From: SIG565 sp045646145
GTDB lineage: Bacteria; Bacillota; Clostridia; Oscillospirales; Acutalibacteraceae
Direction: 5' to 3'
Assembly (NCBI GenBank): GCA_045646145.1
Contig: JAZRKE010000032.1
Span: 1 to 64,000, forward strand
Length of the DNA: 64,000 nt
The notes under the pieces were generated by a model that was given only the letters and a program-made list of their open reading frames with translations, did no database searches and was not told the DNA's origin. The translations under genes were made by a program, and so were the position numbers. Shown here in pieces: positions 18,097 through 27,327 of this stretch (positions within the stretch are counted from its first letter, which is position 1; every line of letters starts with the position of its first letter).

Positions 18097-18971
18097 TGAA
18101 CTATATTATTCTTGATTTAGAGTGGGATAATGCCTATTGCCACAAGAAAAACGGCTTTGTTAATCAGATTATACAAATAGGGGCGGTAAAACTTAATAGT
18201 GATTTCGAGCTGATAGACCGGATTGAAATTTTGGTAAAGTCCTGTATTTCAAAAAAGTTAACACGTCGTTTTACCGAGTTAACAGGAATTACCACCGAAG
18301 AAATGAAAAGCGGAATTCCGCTTAAAGCCGCCACCGAAATGTATAACGAGTGGGCAGGTAAAGATATAGTAACTATGACGTGGAGTAATTCGGATTTATA
18401 TGTTATTGTTGAAAATGCCAGGCTTTTTGCAGATGGATTAATGCCACGTCTGGAACGTTATGCGGATTTGCAGAAATATGTGCAGTCCAATATGAAGCGC
18501 GGGGAAGCAACTACTAAAAATCAGATTTCTCTTGCCGATGCGGCAGAATATTTTGGTATATCGGTTGAAAATTTTGAATTACACACAGCTGCTGATGACA
18601 GTATGATAGCGGCACAATTGCTCAAAAAAACATTCAATGAGGAAGGTTTTGAAACATATGTAAAGGATGCGACAAAACCTGAATTTTTTGAGCGACTGAC
18701 CTTTAAAAATTACTATCTTAGCAATATCAATGATAAAAACATTAATCCTGCCGACCTTGATTTTTACTGTGATAAATGTGGTGTAAAGGCCACTCGTAAT
18801 AAAAAATGGAGCTATAGAAACCATTGGTTTACAAGCGAATTTTTTTGCAGTGAATGTAACGAGAAATTTATAGGCAGATTAATGTTCAAAAAGACCTATT
18901 CTTCACTTAAGGTCAGCCGCAGAATTTTAAGAAGGCCAAAGGTTGCAGAGAAAAATGAAGTATCTGTGTGA
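18096..18971 (+). CDS. DEDDh 3'-5' exonuclease with C-terminal zinc ribbon
   Basis: A 291-residue protein. The exonuclease domain (about residues 1-190) has ILDLEW with Asp7 and Glu9, VTMTWSNSDLYV for the second motif, and LHTAADDSMIAA with His and Asp of the DEDDh active site. After a linker, CDKCGVKATRNKK...CSECNEKF forms a two-CxxC zinc ribbon (about 227-262). Such DnaQ-like proteins (KapD/ERI-1-like) trim RNA or DNA ends. The added zinc ribbon suggests nucleic-acid binding. It is coupled to typA and overlaps the next gene by 17 bases. The substrate is unknown. Confidence 0.85.
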   Translation: MNYIILDLEWDNAYCHKKNGFVNQIIQIGAVKLNSDFELIDRIEILVKSCISKKLTRRFTELTGITTEEMKSGIPLKAATEMYNEWAGKDIVTMTWSNSDLYVIVENARLFADGLMPRLERYADLQKYVQSNMKRGEATTKNQISLADAAEYFGISVENFELHTAADDSMIAAQLLKKTFNEEGFETYVKDATKPEFFERLTFKNYYLSNINDKNINPADLDFYCDKCGVKATRNKKWSYRNHWFTSEFFCSECNEKFIGRLMFKKTYSSLKVSRRILRRPKVAEKNEVSV

Positions 18972-19827
18972 GTGCTGTCCGAGAAAATGTAGGTCAGAGA
19001 GAACTGAAACCGAGAATATAGGCGGCTTTTGCAAAATGCCCATTTATCCTAAAATTGCAAGAGCAGATTTGCATTTTTGGGAAGAACCCTGCATAAGCGG
19101 ACAAAATGGCTCGGGAACAATATTTTTCAGCGGTTGTTCTTTATCCTGTGTTTATTGTCAAAACTATGAAATAAGTCATAACGGTAAGGGACAGGTAATT
19201 ACACCGAGCGAGTTAGCCGAAATCTTTAGAGAACTCGAACAAAAAGGCGCCCACAATATAAATTTTGTAAATCCCACGCATTATGTTTTGGCAATTAAAG
19301 AGGCTCTTAAAATTTATAAACCCAAAATCCCGTTAGTTTTCAATTCGGGCGGATATGATTTAGAAGAAACCATAAACGAGGATATTTTTGATATATATTT
19401 ATTTGATTTAAAATATGTATCGGCTGAAAAATCCTTAAAATATTCCGCTGCCGCTGATTATTTTGAATTTGCATCTAAAGCTATTTTGGCGGCATATAGA
19501 TTAAAAGCGAGGCCTATATTTAAGAACGGTATTATGCAAAGCGGTCTTATCGTACGCCACCTTGTTTTGCCTATGAACACAAATGAGACAATCGGTGTTA
19601 TAGACTGGGTAAGTGAAAATATACCCGACGTTCACTTTAGCCTTATGGCGCAGTATATACCCTGCGGAAAAGCAGAAAACTATTCTGAAATCAACCGCCG
19701 CATTACTCAGCGTGAGTATGATAAGGTGGTAGATTATATATGCGGTAATAATATGCCGAATGTCTATATTCAAAGCCGCAGGAGTGCAAAGGAATACTAT
19801 ATACCAAAATTCGATTTAGGGGAGTAA
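18955..19827 (+). CDS. Radical SAM protein, PflA-activase-like
   Basis: A 290-residue radical SAM enzyme. FFSGCSLSCVYCQNYEIS holds the CxxxCxxC cluster cysteines (Cys61, 65, 68), preceded by a cysteine-rich N-terminus (CECCPRKC and GGFC) that is typical of the AmmeMemoRadiSam/YcaO-distant 'PflA-related' family. NPTHYVLAIKEAL and FNSGGYD are SAM-barrel motifs. It would cleave SAM reductively; the target is unknown, perhaps a glycyl-radical or modified protein. I used ATG 18955; a TTG at 18943 is also in frame. It is probably co-transcribed from typA onward. Confidence 0.85.
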   Translation: MKYLCECCPRKCRSERTETENIGGFCKMPIYPKIARADLHFWEEPCISGQNGSGTIFFSGCSLSCVYCQNYEISHNGKGQVITPSELAEIFRELEQKGAHNINFVNPTHYVLAIKEALKIYKPKIPLVFNSGGYDLEETINEDIFDIYLFDLKYVSAEKSLKYSAAADYFEFASKAILAAYRLKARPIFKNGIMQSGLIVRHLVLPMNTNETIGVIDWVSENIPDVHFSLMAQYIPCGKAENYSEINRRITQREYDKVVDYICGNNMPNVYIQSRRSAKEYYIPKFDLGE

Positions 19828-19832
19828 AAAAT

Positions 19833-20996
19833 ATGAGTATAGTAATGGAGAAACCGAAAGTATTCTCTTCGGTTACCGTAAAAGAGGTTACCACAAAGTC
19901 TGAGCTTCGCAGGTTTGTTGATTTCCCAAACAGAATGTATAGGGACGTTCCGCAGTTTGTTCCCGCTTTCTATGGCGACGATTTGGAGGACTGGGATAAA
20001 AAGAAAAACCCCGCATTTGATTACTGCGAGGGTAAAACCTTTTTAGCCTACAAAGGTGGAGAAATAGTGGGCAGAATAGGTGCTATTTTAAGCCATAAAT
20101 CAAATGAGAAATGGGGCACACAGCGTATGCGCTTTTCTCAGGTTGATTTCATTGACGATATTGAGGTCTCTTCTGCGCTTTTCGGTGCTGTTGAAGAGTG
20201 GGCAAAAGAGAAGGGCTGTAATCAGGTGCACGGCCCGTTAGGCTTTTGCGATATGGATAGAGAGGGTATGCTCGTAGAAGGTTATGATAAACGGAATATG
20301 TTTATTACCTATTATAATTTTCCTTATTATAACGAGCATTTAGAGAAGTTAGGCTACCAAAAAGACACCGACTGGGTTGAGTATAAAATTTATGCACCCG
20401 AAAAGGATAGCGATATAGCAAAGAAGATGCACCGAATTGCCGAAAGAGTACTTGTTCGCGGTAATTACCATAAGGCAAAGGTTAGAACAAGATTCGGTTA
20501 TAAGCCGTATATCAATAAGGTTTTCGACCTTGTAAATAAGGCGTATGCACCGCTTTACGGCGTTGTTGAACTGAATGACCGTCAGGTTAAAAAGTATTCT
20601 AATAAATTTATACCGCTTCTTAATCCTAAGTTCTGTTGCTTCATTTTAGACGAAAATGAAGAGCTTGTAGCCTTCGGCGTTAGTGCGCCGTCGGTTGCCG
20701 ATGCAATTAAGAAATCTCACGGCAGACTTTTCCCATTCGGTTGGGTAGGGGTGCTTAAAGCCTTTGCTAAAAACAATGCGCTCGATATGTTCTTAATTGC
20801 TGTGCGCCCCGATTTGCAGGGCTCGGGTCTTAATGCCGTCGTGCTCGACCACCTCATTCAGAACGCAAGTAAAAACGGAATTGTTTATGCCGAAACAGGT
20901 CCTCAGCTTGAAACAAATGCGAAAATTCTCGCCCAGTGGAAGACCTTCGATAAGGAGCTACATAAGCGTCGCCGTTGCTATATTAAAAACATATAG
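19833..20996 (+). CDS. GNAT-type N-acetyltransferase, long form
   Basis: A 387-residue cytoplasmic protein with two acyltransferase-like halves. The N-terminal part has LAYKGGEIVGRIGAILSHK; the middle contains HGPLGFCDMDREGMLVEGYD, a motif of a widespread clostridial GNAT family. The C-terminal half ends with IAVRPDLQGSGLNAVVLDHL, which matches the acetyl-CoA pyrophosphate loop (RPxxQGxGL). The acceptor is unknown. SD GGGGAG precedes the ATG. It ends the typA operon, and a terminator hairpin follows. Confidence 0.8.
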   Translation: MSIVMEKPKVFSSVTVKEVTTKSELRRFVDFPNRMYRDVPQFVPAFYGDDLEDWDKKKNPAFDYCEGKTFLAYKGGEIVGRIGAILSHKSNEKWGTQRMRFSQVDFIDDIEVSSALFGAVEEWAKEKGCNQVHGPLGFCDMDREGMLVEGYDKRNMFITYYNFPYYNEHLEKLGYQKDTDWVEYKIYAPEKDSDIAKKMHRIAERVLVRGNYHKAKVRTRFGYKPYINKVFDLVNKAYAPLYGVVELNDRQVKKYSNKFIPLLNPKFCCFILDENEELVAFGVSAPSVADAIKKSHGRLFPFGWVGVLKAFAKNNALDMFLIAVRPDLQGSGLNAVVLDHLIQNASKNGIVYAETGPQLETNAKILAQWKTFDKELHKRRRCYIKNI

Positions 20997-21042
20997 ACTT
21001 TTCACAATTTTTAAATTTTAAAGTTAATTATCATATCAAAAT

Positions 21043-21087
21043 AAATGGGCAGTAGAAATTGCAAAGGTAATTTCTGCTGCTTATTTT
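21043..21087 (+). terminator. Rho-independent terminator
   Basis: Stem GCAGTAGAAATT / AATTTCTGCTGC (one G-U pair) with an 8-base loop, followed by a T-rich tail. It separates the core operon from the TIR operon. Confidence 0.75.
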
Positions 21088-21169
21088 ATAAATATATTTA
21101 AATTAGGTGAATATTAGATATAAATAGAAAAGATATTTTCAATACAAAATACAAATGATATATGTAAAG

Positions 21170-21199
21170 TTGACAAAAATATTACAAACGTAGTATAAT
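21170..21199 (+). promoter_or_regulatory. Promoter of the TIR/SPFH operon
   Basis: TTGACA (21170-21175), 18-base spacer, TATAAT (21194-21199), 35 bases before the RHH gene. It is the only promoter seen for the whole block to 28,644. Confidence 0.8.
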
Positions 21200-21234
21200 A
21201 TAAAATGTAGATTTATATCAAAAGGAGAAGAATT

Positions 21235-21426
21235 ATGTCGAAGGAAAAACTCGTTATTTCTTCAAAAAAGTACAGGGGTGATTCCACAGTGGTTTCTATC
21301 CGTTTACCAGATGGGTTAGTTAAGAAATTAGATGCAATTGCTGAGGAAACAGGTAGAACTCGCAATGAAGTCATTCAGAAGTGTCTTGCTTTCGCGGTAG
21401 ATAATTTGGAAATCAAGGAATATTAA
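21235..21426 (+). CDS. Ribbon-helix-helix regulator
   Basis: A 63-residue Arc/CopG-type DNA-binding protein. STVVSIRLPDGLVKKLDAIA gives the beta ribbon and first helix, and GRTRNEVIQKCLAFAVDNLE the second helix. SD is AAAGGAG. It is the first gene of the TIR operon, 17 bases before the first TIR gene, so it probably represses its own promoter. No toxin-like partner directly follows, so a plain toxin-antitoxin role is not indicated. Confidence 0.85.
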   Translation: MSKEKLVISSKKYRGDSTVVSIRLPDGLVKKLDAIAEETGRTRNEVIQKCLAFAVDNLEIKEY

Positions 21427-21443
21427 TTGAGGGGACTTAATCA

Positions 21444-23543
21444 ATGGCGGTATTTAAATGTAAAATGTGCGGTGGCAATTTAGATATATTAGATGGTGTA
21501 TCGGTTGCTACTTGTGAATATTGTGGCACGAAACAAACTGTTCCTAAATCAAGGGATGAGGTTGTTTCCAATTTGTTCAATCGTGCTAATAATCTAAGAC
21601 TCAAATGTGAATTTGATAAAGCTGAGCAGGTATATGAGAAAATTTTAGATATTGATAATTCAGACTCCGAAGCTCACTGGGGTGTGGTTTTGTGCAAATA
21701 TGGAATTGAGTATGTTGAGGATTCCAAAACATATTCAAGAATTCCTACCTGCCACCGCACTCTTTATGAAGCAGTTCTTGCGGACGTGGATTATCTTGCT
21801 GCGATTGAAAACGCCGACACCGAACAAAAGGAACTATACATAGCAGAAGCTAAAATTATTGATGAGCTGCAAAAAAACATATTGGCTATAGTTAATAGTG
21901 AAGAGCCTTTTGACGTTTTCATTTGCTATAAGGAAACCGATGAGGATGGAAAAAGGACGGTTGACAGTACTATCGCAAACGATATCTATTATCAGCTTAC
22001 TGGGGAAGGCTTTAAGGTGTTCTATGCCCCGATAACTCTTGAGGATAAACTAGGCCATGAATATGAACCCTATATCTTTGCTGCGCTTAATTCGGCAAAG
22101 GTTATGCTTGTTGTTGGCACCAAACCTGAATATTTTGACTCTGTTTGGGTTCGCAATGAATGGTCAAGGTTTATGAAACTCATAAAGACCGATCGTTCAA
22201 AAATGATTATCCCTTGTTACAGAAATATGGATGCTTATGAGCTTCCTGACGAGTTTGCTCACTTGCAGGCGCAAGATATGGGCAAAATAGGCTTTATCAC
22301 AGATGTTATCAGAGGGCTTAAAAAAATATTTAATCGCGATGTACAACAGCAAATTAAACAAAAAAAGATTAAAGATAAAAAGCCGTCTAAAATTAAAATG
22401 GAGATAGAGAACTTAAAAAGGAAAAGAAGAGAACAATCAAAATATTGTTTGGTCTTTCCAATAAATAACACTTGCAAAATTTTATACTTTATTAGTTTGT
22501 TTTTAAATGTTTATTTATTGTGTAAATGTGCTTCTATCACAATATCTGCGTTCGCATTTTTGTCCATTCTGTTGTTTTCATTAATAATTCCCACTTTAAC
22601 TGTTGCTAAGTTAAACCGATACAAGATTTTGTCTATTATAATTCAAAGCATTTGTATCGCAATGCTGCTTTGTATGGATGTTTTATTTATAATTGAAGAA
22701 CAATTGTTTATTTTGTATATTGCCCTTTTATTACTAAATATTGTATGGATGGTTTTTGTTTGTGCCACCAAAAAGGTTGAGAAAGTTTCTATAAAGAAAA
22801 TTAAAAAGACTAAATTATTTTCAATTTCTTTACTTGTTTCAATTTCTATCATTACAGCTTCGGAATTTGGCGGGTGGACTTTTTGTGATTATCAAATAGC
22901 AAAGGGATTTTACAATTTTGGTGCTTATGAATATGCGGAAGAGTATTTTGCTTCTCTTGACAACTATAAAGACAGTGATGATATGGTAATCGCTTCTTAT
23001 AAAGCCAATTTGAAGGACCTAGGTCTTGGAGAGGAAATATCATTAAAAAACAGCTACTATAGTGATTTCGAAACTAAATGGAGGGTGACAAAGAAAGAAG
23101 AAAACAAAATTTTATTAGTTCTTTCTAGCCCAAAAAGTTTTAATAAATCTTTTCATGGAGGTTGGAAAAACAGTGAGTTAAGAGATTTTTTAAACACAGA
23201 ATTCTATAATGCCTTTGACGAAAGGCTAAAAGCTTTAATATTAACAACCGAAACAACCGATGATATCTCACCAAATCCAATTACTGATAAAGTATTTATA
23301 TTAAGTGAAACGGAAATGAGAAATTGCGGTTTTAAAACTAACGATTATCATTTTCTAAGAGATTCAAATCAAAATATATATAAACGAGCGATAGGTTCCG
23401 TTGTTAATAATTATGAATATATCGGCTCTTCTAACAATTCTATGTCCACAGATGAAAGGGTTCTGCAATATTTAATAGACTTGATGCTTAAAGACGCAAA
23501 TGTTTGCCCAGCTATGTGGATAGATATAAGCGGAATAGAGTAG
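21444..23543 (+). CDS. Membrane TIR protein with N-terminal zinc ribbon and DUF6273-like domain
   Basis: A 699-residue protein. Order: zinc ribbon (Cys6, 9, 24, 27); helical TPR-like part (about 40-145); TIR domain (about 155-290) starting FDVFICYKETD with the likely catalytic glutamate Glu239 in WVRNEW; basic linker; five predicted membrane segments (about 345-362, 365-388, 394-416, 421-441, 457-478); then a short TPR-like piece and a C-terminal domain (about 530-699) with WRVTKKEENKILLVLSS, SELRDFLNTEFYNAF and DKVFILSETEM, as in DUF6273. With the TIR side in the cytoplasm, an odd number of segments puts the C-terminus outside. TIR domains of this kind can hydrolyse NAD+ or make cyclic ADP-ribose-like signals. 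The first ~295 residues are closely similar to the next gene. Confidence 0.85.
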   Translation: MAVFKCKMCGGNLDILDGVSVATCEYCGTKQTVPKSRDEVVSNLFNRANNLRLKCEFDKAEQVYEKILDIDNSDSEAHWGVVLCKYGIEYVEDSKTYSRIPTCHRTLYEAVLADVDYLAAIENADTEQKELYIAEAKIIDELQKNILAIVNSEEPFDVFICYKETDEDGKRTVDSTIANDIYYQLTGEGFKVFYAPITLEDKLGHEYEPYIFAALNSAKVMLVVGTKPEYFDSVWVRNEWSRFMKLIKTDRSKMIIPCYRNMDAYELPDEFAHLQAQDMGKIGFITDVIRGLKKIFNRDVQQQIKQKKIKDKKPSKIKMEIENLKRKRREQSKYCLVFPINNTCKILYFISLFLNVYLLCKCASITISAFAFLSILLFSLIIPTLTVAKLNRYKILSIIIQSICIAMLLCMDVLFIIEEQLFILYIALLLLNIVWMVFVCATKKVEKVSIKKIKKTKLFSISLLVSISIITASEFGGWTFCDYQIAKGFYNFGAYEYAEEYFASLDNYKDSDDMVIASYKANLKDLGLGEEISLKNSYYSDFETKWRVTKKEENKILLVLSSPKSFNKSFHGGWKNSELRDFLNTEFYNAFDERLKALILTTETTDDISPNPITDKVFILSETEMRNCGFKTNDYHFLRDSNQNIYKRAIGSVVNNYEYIGSSNNSMSTDERVLQYLIDLMLKDANVCPAMWIDISGIE

Positions 23544-23561
23544 TTTTAAGGGGAATCAATA

Positions 23562-25964
23562 ATGGCAGTTTTCAAATGTAAAATGTGCGGCGGAGCACTT
23601 GATGTTAATAATGAAACGGTTGCGGTTTGCGAATATTGCGGTACTAAACAAACCTTGCCCAAACTTGACGATGAACGCAAGGCAAATCTTTATGACCGTG
23701 CAAATCATTTTCGCTGTAACAACGAATTTGATAAAGCAATGGGCATTTACGAGCAGATATTGAATGACGACAATACCGATGCAGAAACCTATTGGTCTCT
23801 GGTGCTTTGTCGTTATGGTATTGAGTACGTGGAAGACCCTGCTACTCGCAAGAGAATCCCCACAGTCAACCGTGCTCAATTTACTTCTATCTTCGATGAT
23901 GAAGATTATAAATCTGCTTTACAGTATGCGGATGGTTATCAGAAGGAAGTTTACGAGCAGGAAGCAACCGTAATTAACGATATCCAAAAAGGCATTCTTG
24001 CAATTTCAAATCAAGAAGATCCTTTTGATGTGTTTATTTGTTACAAAGAAAGTGACAACAATGGTCGCCGAACACCTGATAGCGTTCTTGCCACCGAGTT
24101 ATATCACGAACTGGTTCGGGAAGGATACAAGGTATTCTTCTCCCGTATCACCTTGGAAGATAAGCTTGGCTCTGCATACGAACCTTATATATTTGCTGCC
24201 CTCAACTCCGCAAAGATCATGGTTGTGCTTGGTACCAAGCCTGAATATTTTAATGCCGTATGGGTTAAAAACGAATGGAGCAGATACCTCGCACTTATCA
24301 AAAACGGTGCAAGAAAAATGCTTATTCCCGCATATAAGGATATGGATCCATATGACTTACCTGAAGAGTTCTCTCATTTACAGGCACAGGATATGTCAAA
24401 ACTCGGCTTTATGCAGGACTTGATTCGTGGCATAAAGAAGATAATTCCTTTTAACACCGTAAAAGAATCTATCCAAGAAAGTATTGTAAATAACAATATC
24501 AGCGTTGAAGCCCTAATCGACCGCGCACTTCTTTTAATCGAGGATGGTGAAAATGAAAAAGCTGACGAATACTTAGAACAGGCTTTAAATGTGGCTCCTA
24601 AACATCCAATGATTTATGTGGGCAAATTAATGCTTGAAACCGGGGTAAGAAAACAGGAAAACCTTGCTAACCTAACCAAATCTTTCGGAACCTCTCCTCA
24701 CTATGAAAAAGCAATTCGCTTTGCTAACCCACAGTTAAAATCGATATTAGAAGGTTATATTTCCAAAATTGAAGATAACAACATGAGGGCGATATATGAT
24801 GAGGCCGTTGTAAAAATGAAGGATGCCTTGTCAGAAGATGATTTTCTTTATGCAAAAGGTTTGTTTGACTCTATTAGTGATTATGTTAATGCGAGAGAAT
24901 TATCTGCCGTTTGCACTGAAAAAGCCACTATAGCTAAAAAAGAAGCGGTATATCAGAAAACAATTAAACTTATGCATTCCAAGGCCTCAAACAGAATTAC
25001 CACTCTAAAAAAAGCTATTGAAGAGTTTAATTCAATTAAGGATTATAAAGATGTGTCCGTACAAATTGATAATTGTGAACGTTTAATATATTCCGAAAAG
25101 GAAAATTTGACTAAAAAGAAAAAACGTAATATCAAGATATTTCTTATTTCAATTATTTTATTTGTAGCGATAATTGTTGCGACTGTAATTTATTTTGGTA
25201 TTATTATACCTAAACACAATTATGCTAAAGCTGAAGAATTGTTTGCAAATGCCAAGTATTTAGAAGCATACGAAATATATGATACACTTGACAACTATAA
25301 GGACTCTGTTGAAAAAGCTAAGGAGTGCATATATATTCAAGCAAATGTTTTGCGGAATGAGAAAGCATGGGATGAAGCGAATGCTTTATTTACGCAAATT
25401 AAAGGTTATAAAGACAGCAGCGATTTAATTCACTTGTGTAACTTTGTGGAAATAGCTTCAAAAGCCCCTACTTGTGATCAAGCTGGATATAAAGATTTCA
25501 AGTGCGAAGGTTGTGGAGAAACAACTCATAGAGATTATCCTGCAACTGGTCATAACTATTCCAATGCAACCTGTTCAACTCCTGCAAAATGCAAAACCTG
25601 TGGTAAGACTTCTGGAGTTGCTTTTGGGCATATTACTATTGGCGTCAAGTGTTCAATATGTAACGCAATTACATTTAAGGCTTTGACTTATTCTGGAACT
25701 GGTTCAAAGGTTATTGATTACTCTCTTCCTAACGGAAAATTCAAGGTAACAGTGGCTAAGACATCTGGGGAAGGATCTGTCGATGTTAAAGTGCATTATG
25801 GTACAGCTACTTACAGTTATGAGTGGTTTAGTATTTATACTACAGGTAATTCGGAAGTGAAAAATTTGAATGGACCGGTAATATCTGGTTCTATTGTTGT
25901 TAATGCTTCTGATAGTTATTGGGGCAATAGTGGTTGGAAAGTTACGATTGAAGCGATTGGATAA
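23562..25964 (+). CDS. Single-pass TIR receptor-like protein with zinc ribbon and extracellular sandwich domain
   Basis: An 800-residue paralogue of the preceding protein. Order: zinc ribbon (Cys6, 9, 23, 26); helical region; TIR domain (about 154-290, FDVFICYKESD; probable catalytic Glu238 in WVKNEW); TPR-like helices (about 315-515); basic stretch KKKKR; one membrane segment (about 525-548); TPR-like repeats with NYKDS/GYKDS motifs (about 553-630); a cysteine-rich part with CEGC, CKTC and CSIC pairs (about 638-700); and a beta-rich C-terminus (about 705-800). The positive-inside rule puts TIR in the cytoplasm and the rest outside, like a Toll-type receptor. It is 18 bases downstream of its paralogue, so the pair arose by tandem duplication followed by exchange of the C-terminal sensor part. 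Confidence 0.85.
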   Translation: MAVFKCKMCGGALDVNNETVAVCEYCGTKQTLPKLDDERKANLYDRANHFRCNNEFDKAMGIYEQILNDDNTDAETYWSLVLCRYGIEYVEDPATRKRIPTVNRAQFTSIFDDEDYKSALQYADGYQKEVYEQEATVINDIQKGILAISNQEDPFDVFICYKESDNNGRRTPDSVLATELYHELVREGYKVFFSRITLEDKLGSAYEPYIFAALNSAKIMVVLGTKPEYFNAVWVKNEWSRYLALIKNGARKMLIPAYKDMDPYDLPEEFSHLQAQDMSKLGFMQDLIRGIKKIIPFNTVKESIQESIVNNNISVEALIDRALLLIEDGENEKADEYLEQALNVAPKHPMIYVGKLMLETGVRKQENLANLTKSFGTSPHYEKAIRFANPQLKSILEGYISKIEDNNMRAIYDEAVVKMKDALSEDDFLYAKGLFDSISDYVNARELSAVCTEKATIAKKEAVYQKTIKLMHSKASNRITTLKKAIEEFNSIKDYKDVSVQIDNCERLIYSEKENLTKKKKRNIKIFLISIILFVAIIVATVIYFGIIIPKHNYAKAEELFANAKYLEAYEIYDTLDNYKDSVEKAKECIYIQANVLRNEKAWDEANALFTQIKGYKDSSDLIHLCNFVEIASKAPTCDQAGYKDFKCEGCGETTHRDYPATGHNYSNATCSTPAKCKTCGKTSGVAFGHITIGVKCSICNAITFKALTYSGTGSKVIDYSLPNGKFKVTVAKTSGEGSVDVKVHYGTATYSYEWFSIYTTGNSEVKNLNGPVISGSIVVNASDSYWGNSGWKVTIEAIG

Positions 25965-25968
25965 GGAA

Positions 25969-26139
25969 GTGTCTACGAAAATAGTTGAATTAACTTGTCA
26001 AAACTGTGATACAAAGGTAGTCATTACTGACAAGAAATTGACAACTTCTTACAACCATAATTATAACTGCACCTATACTCAGATTGTTAGTTTTGCATCA
26101 TATTTAATATGGCCGCAATCTCTTACAGGTGTGGATTAA
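25969..26139 (+). CDS. Possible small cysteine-containing protein
   Basis: A GTG start 4 bases after the TIR gene stop, with AAGGAA just ahead, opens a 56-residue frame with a CQNC pair near residue 10 and another Cys near 30. It could be a small zinc-binding protein or the remnant of one that lost its second CxxC. Nothing in it is decisive; it may be non-coding spacer before the SPFH gene. Confidence 0.3.
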   Translation: MSTKIVELTCQNCDTKVVITDKKLTTSYNHNYNCTYTQIVSFASYLIWPQSLTGVD

Positions 26140-26188
26140 TAAAGAAAATATCGTTCAATGAATTTTACTAAAATGGGAGGAAATGAAA

Positions 26189-27313
26189 ATGGCAAAGATA
26201 GCAGAAATAATTAAATACGAAGGTGATAACAGCACCTTTATATGGAAACATCCTTGTGAGGATTTTAATTACCTTACTCAGTTGATTGTTCACGAGAGTC
26301 AGGAAGCAATCTTCTTTATGAACGGTCAAGCACTTGATATGTTCGGTGCGGGTCGTTATACCCTTGAAACTCAGAACATCCCGCTTATCGGCAAGGTGCT
26401 CAATAAGGCAACTGACGATAAGACACCTTTCCACTGTGAGGTTTATTTCATTAATAAGACCGAGCAGATGAACATTAAATGGGGTACCGATTCCCGTGTT
26501 CAGTACATAGAGCCTAATTATGGCTTCCCGCTTTCTATCGGCGCATCTGGCGAAATGAGCCTTCGCGCTGAAGATAGCCGCAAACTTCTTTTGAAGTTGG
26601 TTGGCACCGAAAGCTACCTCGGTCAGCAACAGTTGACCAATTACTTCCGTTCTTTCCTTATGACCCGTGTGAAGACCTATATTGCACAGGTTATGAAGAC
26701 TAATAGTATTAACATTTTTGAGATTGACGAAAACCTCACTATGTTCTCTAATGCTATTAAGAACCTTCTTATCGGCGACTTTGCAGAATACGGAGTATCG
26801 CTTGAACAGTTCTTTGTAACCACTGTACTGAAACCCGATGGTGATAGACAGTATGAGAAGTTCAAGGAACTGCATTTCCGCCAATAAGCCGATATTGCAG
26901 AAGCAAAGTTAAAGCAGCAAACAGACCTCATTTACGCTGAAACAGAGGCCCAGAAGACTATTATTGACTCTAAGGCACAAGCAACCAAACGAGCACAGGA
27001 AGGTTATACATACAGCCAAGAGCGTGGATTCGATGTTGTTGAAAAGGTCGCTCAGAATGAAGCTGTTGGTGAGTTTACCAATATGGGTGTCGGGTTCGGA
27101 ACAATGGCCGGCGTTGGCGGTGCCGTTGGTGGTATGGTTGGCGGAATGATGAATGATGCAATGAACTCAGCAACTGCAACTGCTACCCCTGCAAACGATA
27201 TGGCAACTTTCAAAGCAAAAGTTGATAAGCTTACTATGATGAAGGAAGCAGGAATGCTTTCAGAAGAAGAATTCAATAGCATGAAGTCAAAATTACTTGC
27301 TGAGATTATGTAA
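26189..27313 (+). pseudogene. SPFH-domain (YdjI-like) protein interrupted by an in-frame TAA
   Basis: The frame starts with ATG 26189 (GGGAGG 8 bases upstream) and reads through an SPFH/virion-core-like domain (MAKIAEIIKYEGDN... GAGRYTLETQNIPL... KFKELHFRQ), then meets TAA at 26885-26887. The same frame continues without a shift: ADIAEAKLKQQTDLIYAETE (coiled coil), then a glycine-rich segment and a C-terminal SHOCT helix pair (MMKEAGMLSEEEFNSMKSKL), ending at 27313. Total would be 374 residues, normal for YdjI-like proteins, with the stop where relatives have Tyr (RQYADIAEAK). A single TAY to TAA change explains it. Products could be a 232-residue truncated SPFH protein and, from an internal start near 27083, a 76-residue SHOCT fragment. 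Confidence 0.88.
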
Positions 27314-27327
27314 GGAGGGGCAAGACA

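Noticed and set aside
1..25964. SLOG fragment plus TIR genes as a Thoeris system
   Set aside because: They are 21 kb apart with core operons between; no SIR2 domain and no ThsA-like gene is seen near the TIR genes.
26885..26887. Programmed readthrough of the TAA in the SPFH gene
   Set aside because: No conserved readthrough context or downstream structure recognised; a simple nonsense mutation at a conserved Tyr is more likely.
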